Shown here in pieces: positions 5,826 through 10,783 of a stretch of 10,783 bases of DNA. The notes under the pieces are model-generated. The model ran no database searches and was not told where the DNA came from. It worked only from the letters and a program-made list of their open reading frames with translations. A program made the position numbers and the translations under genes. The first letter of the stretch is position 1, and the number at the start of each line of letters is the position of its first letter. This DNA is from Desulfotignum sp. (GTDB taxonomy: Bacteria > Desulfobacterota > Desulfobacteria > Desulfobacterales > Desulfobacteraceae), in assembly GCA_011390235.1 (NCBI GenBank), contig JAABSS010000432.1:1-10783 (forward strand), given 5' to 3'.

Positions 5826-7565
5826 ATGTATAAAAAGATCAGCGATTACAGTATCATCGGCAACTCCCATACCCTGGCCCTGGTGGGAAATGACGGAAGC
5901 ATTGACTGGTTATGTCTTCCCTATATGGATTCCCCCAGTGTTTTTGCCGGGATCCTTGATAAAAATAAAGGGGGAAGCTTTTCCATCAAACCTGCCGGTG
6001 ACTGGGATTCCGTGGTCAGGTATCAGCCAGGGACCAATATTTTGAATACCATGTTCCGTACCCGCAGCGGCATCATGAAACTTGTCAATTTTATGGCCGT
6101 ATCTGTGGATAGTGAACAAAACCATGAACATGAAATTTCGAAAATTTATCGTTATGTGGAAATAACCCGGGGTGAACTGGTTGTTGAAGGACGCTGCAGC
6201 CCCAGGTTTGATTATGCCAGACAGACAACATCACTGGAATTAAAAAATGGTGCGTTGATTGCCCGGAGCCTGAGTGACTCGTTTGTTTTGCGCAGCACCC
6301 ATGGAGACTGCGCAGTCCGGGAAGAGGAAGCCACAGCTTCATGGCATTTGAAAAAAGGAGACTGGTTGTGGTTTCGGCTCTGTCATGGCGATGATCCTGT
6401 GAAAAAACTCCATGAAAAAGAGGGGGACGATGCCCTGGAAGAAACCAGAAAGTACTGGACCGGGTGGCTTGATAAAAATGAAACAGGAATAGACCTGGAT
6501 CTGGAAAATTTCAAGCCCCTGGTTGACCGGTCGGCACTTGTTATGAAACTGCTCGAATTTAAACCCACCGGTGCCATCAGCGCTGCTGCAACAACCTCTC
6601 TGCCTGAAACCATCGGCGGTGTGCGAAACTGGGATTACCGTTTCTCATGGATACGCGATTCAGCCCTTACCATAGATGCACTATACAATGTCGGGCACCT
6701 TAAGGAAATGGAAGCCTATCTGCGCTGGATGGAATCTGTTATCCGTAAAAGCGGACCTGAACTCCGGATTCTCTATGGGCTTCGCAAGGATTCGAAAATT
6801 GCAGAAGAAGCGCTTTCTCACCTTGAAGGATACAAGGGTTCTTCACCGGTGCGCATCGGAAATGGCGCCTATGACCAGAAACAACTGGATATCTTTGGCG
6901 AAATTATGGACGCTGCTTTAAAACTGTCTAACTATGTAGGGAAAATTGACTTTGATTTATGGCCGTTTTTACACGATATCTGCAATACTGTGGTCAAAGA
7001 ATGGGAAAATAAGGATTTCGGCATTTGGGAAGTGCGGGGTGGTCCTTATCATTTTGTCTATTCCAAAATCATGTGCTGGACAGCATTGGATCGGGGAATC
7101 ACCATTGCACGCCGTTATGGATTTCCGGCAGATCTTGATCAATGGACAAGCATCAGGACGCAAATCCGAAAGCAGGTTCTGGAGAAAGGCTGGAACGAAA
7201 CAAAAAAGTCTTTTATACAACATTATGAATCAGATGCATTGGACGCCAGTAATTTACTGATACCCTTTTATGGTTTTCTTGACTATGATGACCCGCGGAT
7301 GATTTCAACTGTCGAAGCCATCTGCAGGGAACTTACCAATGAGGAAGGGCTGGTTTTCCGGTACAAAGCAGAAGATGGGCTTCCGGGTGCTGAAGGGGTG
7401 TTTCTTGTCTGCACTTTCTGGCTGGTGGATAATTTCATCGGCCAGAAAAGATTTGAAGAAGCACAAAACCTTTTGGCCCGACTGGAAAATACCGCCAATC
7501 ATCTGGGACTTTTTTCTGAAGAATACGATGGTTTCTGGAAAGAAGCGCTGGGGAATTTTCCATAG
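5826..7565 (+). CDS. Glycoside hydrolase family 15 (glucoamylase/trehalase-like), ended early by an amber codon
   Basis: This is a 579-residue protein. The N-terminal beta-sandwich begins D-Y-S-I-I-G-N and N-D-G-S-I-D-W-L-C-L-P. The alpha/alpha barrel carries R-N-W-D-Y-R-F-S-W-I-R-D (about 265-276). G-I-W-E-V-R-G-G-P (about 399) holds the expected general acid Glu and A-E-G-V-F-L-V-C-T-F-W (about 522) the general base Glu. GH15 enzymes release glucose from alpha-glucans or trehalose by inversion. No signal peptide is seen, so it is probably cytoplasmic. ATG 5826 matches the usual family N-terminus (M-Y-K-x-I-x-D-Y). ATG 5814 is an alternative, overlapping the dead dehydrogenase's TGA, with AGGGGG at 5808-5813. 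The frame ends at TAG 7563-7565, where homologues have the Gln of F-P-Q-A-F-T-H; the rest of the tail follows in frame. Only a short C-terminal piece is lost, so activity may persist. Confidence 0.85.
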   Translation: MYKKISDYSIIGNSHTLALVGNDGSIDWLCLPYMDSPSVFAGILDKNKGGSFSIKPAGDWDSVVRYQPGTNILNTMFRTRSGIMKLVNFMAVSVDSEQNHEHEISKIYRYVEITRGELVVEGRCSPRFDYARQTTSLELKNGALIARSLSDSFVLRSTHGDCAVREEEATASWHLKKGDWLWFRLCHGDDPVKKLHEKEGDDALEETRKYWTGWLDKNETGIDLDLENFKPLVDRSALVMKLLEFKPTGAISAAATTSLPETIGGVRNWDYRFSWIRDSALTIDALYNVGHLKEMEAYLRWMESVIRKSGPELRILYGLRKDSKIAEEALSHLEGYKGSSPVRIGNGAYDQKQLDIFGEIMDAALKLSNYVGKIDFDLWPFLHDICNTVVKEWENKDFGIWEVRGGPYHFVYSKIMCWTALDRGITIARRYGFPADLDQWTSIRTQIRKQVLEKGWNETKKSFIQHYESDALDASNLLIPFYGFLDYDDPRMISTVEAICRELTNEEGLVFRYKAEDGLPGAEGVFLVCTFWLVDNFIGQKRFEEAQNLLARLENTANHLGLFSEEYDGFWKEALGNFP

Positions 7566-7682
7566 GCTTTCACCCATATCGGTTTTGTCAACAGTGTTAT
7601 CTTTCTTTGTAAAACCAGGGCAGAAGCTGAAAAAACCATTCCTGAAAAAACATTTTTTCAAAAGATTGCGTACAAAGTGCTG
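7566..7682 (+). other. In-frame GH15 C-terminal tail beyond the TAG, continuous with DUF547
   Basis: Directly after the TAG the same frame encodes A-F-T-H-I-G-F-V-N-S, the normal end of GH15 proteins. It then continues without a stop for 39 codons into the DUF547 protein. No Shine-Dalgarno is seen before the DUF547 ATG at 7683. It is therefore either a tail cut off by a nonsense mutation or part of a single GH15-DUF547 polypeptide made only if the TAG is read through. Confidence 0.6.
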
Positions 7683-8510
7683 ATGACCCGAAAGTATTCC
7701 CTCAATGAGGAAAATCCGCCCGGAAAAGCGGATTCAGCAGATATCGTCAAAGATTTGAAACACCTGATGAATACCCTGAGAGGTGCATATTTTCGTGTGG
7801 ACGAAGGAAGGATTGCCTATGAGAAAATGGCCGATTCGCGGCTATATCATGAATACGTAAAATGCAGCCTGTATCTGGATCAGTTTGACTTGACATCCCT
7901 TAAAACGCGAAACGAACAGCTGGCTTTCTGGATAAACCTTTTCAATGTGCTGGTGATTCACGGAGTCATCGCATTGGGTGTTTTCGATTCGGTCAAGGAG
8001 ATACCCCGGTTTTTTCGAAGGATTTCTTACCGCGTCAATGGGATGGTTTTTACCGCAGATGATATTGAGCACGGAATACTCCGGGGAAATCACCAGCTCC
8101 CCCTTTCCCTATTCAAGCCTTTTGGAAACAATGATCCGAGGCTGCGTTATATCATTGAAAAGACTGATCCCCGTATTCATTTTGCCCTGGTATGTGCATC
8201 AGAGTCATGTCCTCCTATCGATATTTATACTGCCGAAAATCTGGATGAGGACCTTACCGTATCCGGAAAAACCTTTTTAAATTCAGGGGGAATACAACTT
8301 GACCGAAAGAACGGAAAAGCCAAACTTTCAAGGGTTTTCAAATGGTATGGCCATGATTTTGGAAAAACACCGGAAGAACATCTGGGTTTTATTGCCCCAT
8401 ATCTTTACAATGAGCAAGACCGCCGTTTTTTAGAAAAAAATGCCAAAGACATTCAAATCGAATATCAACCTTATGATTGGCGGCTTAACCGTTTGAAAAG
8501 CCGTTATTAA
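7683..8510 (+). CDS. DUF547 domain protein
   Basis: From ATG 7683 the protein has 275 residues; GTG 7677 is two codons upstream. DUF547 hallmarks are visible: A-F-W-I-N-L-F-N-V-L-V-I-H near residue 80, and H-F-A-L-V-C-A-S-E-S-C-P-P with two cysteines near residue 165. A long conserved C-terminal part includes F-K-W-Y-G-H-D-F. The domain's biochemical role is not established. No signal peptide is seen. Neither candidate start has a ribosome binding site, and the frame is the same as GH15, so translation may depend on coupling to GH15 or on read-through of its TAG. It ends with TAA; 206 bases follow before the next gene. Confidence 0.8.
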   Translation: MTRKYSLNEENPPGKADSADIVKDLKHLMNTLRGAYFRVDEGRIAYEKMADSRLYHEYVKCSLYLDQFDLTSLKTRNEQLAFWINLFNVLVIHGVIALGVFDSVKEIPRFFRRISYRVNGMVFTADDIEHGILRGNHQLPLSLFKPFGNNDPRLRYIIEKTDPRIHFALVCASESCPPIDIYTAENLDEDLTVSGKTFLNSGGIQLDRKNGKAKLSRVFKWYGHDFGKTPEEHLGFIAPYLYNEQDRRFLEKNAKDIQIEYQPYDWRLNRLKSRY

Positions 8511-8716
8511 ATAAATTTGCTTAAGGTTGGAAGATTTTTATATGTAATTCTTTGCCTGAATTTTCCCAGATTAATTTTTGTAAGTTTTGTGGTGCCGAGC
8601 CGACTGCACTGGTAAAGCAATGTAGGCGGTTACCAGGGCTCCAGAATAATGAATTGAAACTGCAAATAAGGGCATCCTTGCACAGGCCTGATTCGGAAAA
8701 AAAGGGGGTCAATACA

Positions 8717-9034
8717 ATGATACTGGAAAGATTTTCAAACAGGTCATTTGAACAGCAGATGGTATTGCACTGGACCAATCTTTCCAGGTCAACCAATGTG
8801 TTTATCATTATTAATATCAGCATGTTTTTTTTGACCGAAATGGTCATAAAAGAAGGGTATTATTATACATTTTACTCTCTTGGACTTCTTTTGGCGGTCA
8901 AAATCGGTTTGCTGATACCTTTGGGCCTTTTGAACCGGCTCTGGTATTACGGCATTTTCCTGGTGATAGAAATGCTGTCAGTGTATTTTCTTGTATCCAG
9001 TATCTGGTACTGGGTGGTTCACAACAAAGCCTGA
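8717..9034 (+). CDS. Small three-helix membrane protein, function unknown
   Basis: This 105-residue protein starts at ATG 8717 with AGGGGG eight bases upstream. A short polar N-terminus (about 24 residues) is followed by three hydrophobic segments, at about 26-43, 50-71 and 74-100, ending in a short basic tail. I do not recognise the family. The lysine inside the second helix (L-A-V-K-I-G) recalls DUF5658-type proteins, but their usual Asp and Asn-Pro signatures are missing. The same frame is open upstream to 8525 and contains a C-K-F-C-G-A-E zinc-ribbon-like half. That part has no supported start and is left out here. The gene is close to the ATP-grasp gene (56 bases) and may share its transcript. 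Confidence 0.65.
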   Translation: MILERFSNRSFEQQMVLHWTNLSRSTNVFIIINISMFFLTEMVIKEGYYYTFYSLGLLLAVKIGLLIPLGLLNRLWYYGIFLVIEMLSVYFLVSSIWYWVVHNKA

Positions 9035-9037
9035 TGG

Positions 9038-9094
9038 ATGAAAAACACTGAAGTTAATAATAAAAAACCTTTAATCGAGGAGATTTACCAATGA
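9038..9094 (+). other. Possible 18-residue leader ORF ending in ATGA at the ATP-grasp start
   Basis: An ATG just after the membrane-protein stop opens an 18-codon frame rich in Lys, Asn and Glu. Its TGA (9092-9094) overlaps the next gene's ATG (9091-9093). It covers that gene's Shine-Dalgarno (GAGGAG as Glu-Glu). It has no ribosome binding site of its own and could be chance. Confidence 0.2.
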
Positions 9095-10325
9095 AACTAT
9101 ATACCATGGTGTGTGTGCTGGTGTCATTTCTGGGGGCTATCATGGCCCCTGGAGCAATGGCCGCAGACAAAAAAGGTACCCAGTTGTATACAGATCTTTT
9201 GATGGAAAAATATATGCTGGGGCTGGGAACCGCGCATCTGATTAAAATTCCTGTCAACAGTCAGGGTGAAATGGACATGGGTATACTGGAGGCGCAGCTT
9301 GAAAAGACCCTGCAGCTTCTGTCCGTAACCCTGGTGACCAACACCTGTATCAAGGCGTTTCCCGTCAACTCGATTCACAACCCCTGCACCCGGTATGAAG
9401 AGATCACGGACGACCTGGATCACACTGCGCTGGAGACCCTCTGGGGGTTCATGAAACAGATCGGCCGGTTCCGCATGGCACGGGTGGGGGTCAAGGCCGA
9501 CAATCTGTCCGCCCTGATCCGGGGCCGGTTCCATGTGGTGGAAATCAACCTGTTTCTTCCCATGCCCATGGCGAAATTTTTTATGGAATTGTCAAGCCGC
9601 TGCGGTTTGCCAAACAGTACGGGTTTCCCGTGGTGGTCAAGCCCAATGTCAGCGGGTTTTCCCGGGGCAGCCATTTTCCCATCACCACTTACCGGGAACT
9701 GTTCAAGGCGGTAGTACTGGTAAAAATATGGTGGCCGAGCTCTGTGATCGAGCAGTACCTGGCCGGCAGAAATTACCGGGTGGTGGTGGTGAAAGATGAG
9801 ATCATGTCAGTGATCCGGCGGTATCCGCCTTTTGTTGTCGGGGACGGGCAGGCAGCCATCAATGAACTCATAGAGCGGGAGAACCGGAAAAGGGAAGAGA
9901 TGCAGCTGTACCCGGTCATGCATCCGATTCAGAAAAACCGGAAAACCGCCCGGTTCTTGAAAAAATCGCACCTGACCTTTGCCTCGGTGCCTGCTGAAGG
10001 ACAGGTGGTTTATCTGCATAACCGGGTTGCCCTGGCGCCGGGGGGCATTGTGGAAACCCTGGATACCGGGATCATCCATAAAGATAACCTGGACCTGTTT
10101 TTGAAAATCGCTCCCTGGTTCGGTGCCAATATCCTGGGAATCGATGCGATTTTTGAAAAAGGGATTCACATCCCCTACACGGAACAGCGTGCCATTTTCC
10201 TGGAAGTCAATTCCCGTCCCTACCTGAAGATGCACCATTTCCCCCGGTATGGAGAAAAACAGGACCTGCAGCGGTTTTACGACATTCTGGAGTCCCTTGA
10301 CATCACCAATAAAGATATCTTCTGA
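9091..10325 (+). pseudogene. ATP-grasp ligase-like protein, frame broken at a T6 run; looks chimeric
   Basis: ATG 9091 has a perfect GAGGAG eight bases upstream. The first frame encodes a signal-peptide-like start (hydrophobic, then A-M-A before A-D-K-K). It continues through R-V-G-V-K-A-D and F-H-V-V-E-I-N-L-F-L-P-M-P, which resembles an ATP-grasp C-terminus with its metal-binding E-x-N. After 9582 the conserved sequence moves to the -1 frame: I-V-K-P-L-R-F-A-K-Q-Y-G-F-P-V-V-V-K-P with the ATP-binding Lys, then G-F-S-R-G-S-H-F, V-V-G-D-G-Q and L-E-V-N-S-R-P near the end. The second part is a nearly complete ATP-grasp domain of the cyanophycin-synthetase/peptide-ligase kind, which joins a carboxylate to an amine through acyl phosphate. 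One extra T at 9577-9582, or a -1 slip there, restores one frame of about 411 codons. Substrates are unknown. The MFS-like gene follows after one base. Confidence 0.7.
9577..9582 (+). other. T6 run at the frame switch in the ATP-grasp gene
   Basis: In the upstream frame the codons read AAA TTT TTT ATG; in the downstream frame ATT TTT TAT GGA. Adding one T, or slipping back one base on the second TTT, gives K-F-F-Y-G-I-V-K and joins the two conserved halves. Homopolymers are common sites for deletions, sequencing errors and programmed slips, so all three stay open. Confidence 0.6.
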
Positions 10326-10326
10326 C

Positions 10327-10783
10327 ATGACCCGGCCGACAGTTACCCTGTACACATTTTTAGGGGTCCATTCCTTTCTCATCGGGCTGTTCCCCTTTTA
10401 TATTCCGGTGTTTCTGTATAAAAACGGATTTTCCCTGTCCCGGATCTGCGCCTTTATTGCCGTCACCGCCCTGGGATTTGTCATCACCCTGTATCCCTGG
10501 GAGAGAATGGCCAGACAGGTTTCCCTTACCGTTCTCAGTGAACTCCTGCTGATGACCGCCCTGTTTATCGAAAATGAAATGGTGTTCATCATCATCGCCG
10601 GATCTCTCAACGGGGTGTTCAACTGCCATTTCTGGATGATCTCCCTGTTTCTGATCGTGCAGCAGAATTATTGGAAACTGGGCCTGCTGGTTGTTGTTTT
10701 AGCCCTTTTTTTCGGGCTGCTGTTCATTCTGATCAAAAACCGCATCGACCGGCTGCCTGCCGGCAGAATCTATACAGGGGCTG
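10327..10783 (+). CDS. MFS-like multi-pass membrane transporter, 3' partial
   Basis: ATG 10327 lies one base after the ATP-grasp stop (10323-10325), so translation is probably coupled; no separate Shine-Dalgarno is seen. The frame stays open to the window end (152 codons). It begins with a hydrophobic helix (F-L-I-G-L-F-P-F-Y-I-P-V), and further helices cover about residues 46-61, 74-86 and 89-115, with a final one near 125-141 followed by a basic loop. The pattern, including an N-C-H-F-W at the end of a helix, recalls the N-terminal half of major facilitator proteins. The loop and helix after N-C-H-F-W seem shorter than expected, so an internal deletion or a different family is possible. Placed after an ATP-grasp ligase, it might export the ligase product; that is inference. 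Confidence 0.6.
   Translation, partial: MTRPTVTLYTFLGVHSFLIGLFPFYIPVFLYKNGFSLSRICAFIAVTALGFVITLYPWERMARQVSLTVLSELLLMTALFIENEMVFIIIAGSLNGVFNCHFWMISLFLIVQQNYWKLGLLVVVLALFFGLLFILIKNRIDRLPAGRIYTGA

Noticed and set aside
9807..10382. A 191-codon minus-strand frame opposite the ATP-grasp domain
   Set aside because: The plus strand shows clear ATP-grasp motifs throughout; the reverse frame shows no recognisable domain.
1..10783. CRISPR array, tRNA/rRNA genes, insertion sequences or attachment sites
   Set aside because: No regularly spaced repeats, cloverleaf sequence, transposase motifs or terminal inverted repeats were seen on either strand.

Overview
The window reads like accessory chromosome from a Gram-negative, probably anaerobic bacterium. 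A sulfate-reducing Desulfobacterota (Desulfobacteraceae-type) host is my best guess, from the corrinoid-type MetE protein, a Tat-exported patatin and a possible selenoprotein. This is inference: no taxonomic marker is present.

Layout. (1) 1-879, plus strand: the 3' part of a MetE/UroD-superfamily methyltransferase. (2) 883-4057, minus strand: three intact genes, read right to left: a Tat-signal patatin-like lipase (3038-4057), a GT1/UGT-type glycosyltransferase (1755-2993) and a transglutaminase-like cysteine enzyme (922-1584). The last has its own promoter-like site and a strong terminator shared with the MetE gene. (3) 4058-4789: AT-rich, no recognisable gene. (4) 4790-8510, plus strand: a DUF3179 protein, a decayed short-chain dehydrogenase, a family-15 glycoside hydrolase and a DUF547 protein. 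(5) 8717-10783, plus strand: a small membrane protein, a frame-broken ATP-grasp protein and the start of an MFS-like membrane protein, one base after the ATP-grasp stop.

The notable feature is a run of interrupted reading frames on the plus strand between 4.7 and 9.6 kb. The DUF3179 frame has one in-frame TGA, exactly where the family has its motif cysteine (Y-C-P-L). The frame continues, fully conserved, to a normal C-terminus, and a 7-bp hairpin lies at the spacing expected of a bacterial SECIS. Selenocysteine insertion is therefore a serious possibility. The GH15 frame stops at TAG in place of the conserved Gln of its C-terminal F-P-Q-A-F-T-H motif, and the same frame then runs open through DUF547. 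The dehydrogenase has lost most of its body and changes frame twice. The ATP-grasp gene is off by one base at a T6 run. Against a pure recoding reading, the dehydrogenase is plainly a pseudogene and the DUF3179 gene has no convincing start, so decay or single-base assembly errors may explain part of the pattern.

Functionally, GH15 plus a sugar dehydrogenase suggests alpha-glucan or trehalose breakdown. The minus-strand genes suggest lipid or glycolipid handling at the envelope. The ATP-grasp/MFS pair looks like a peptide-type ligase with an exporter. None of these links is proven by the sequence.
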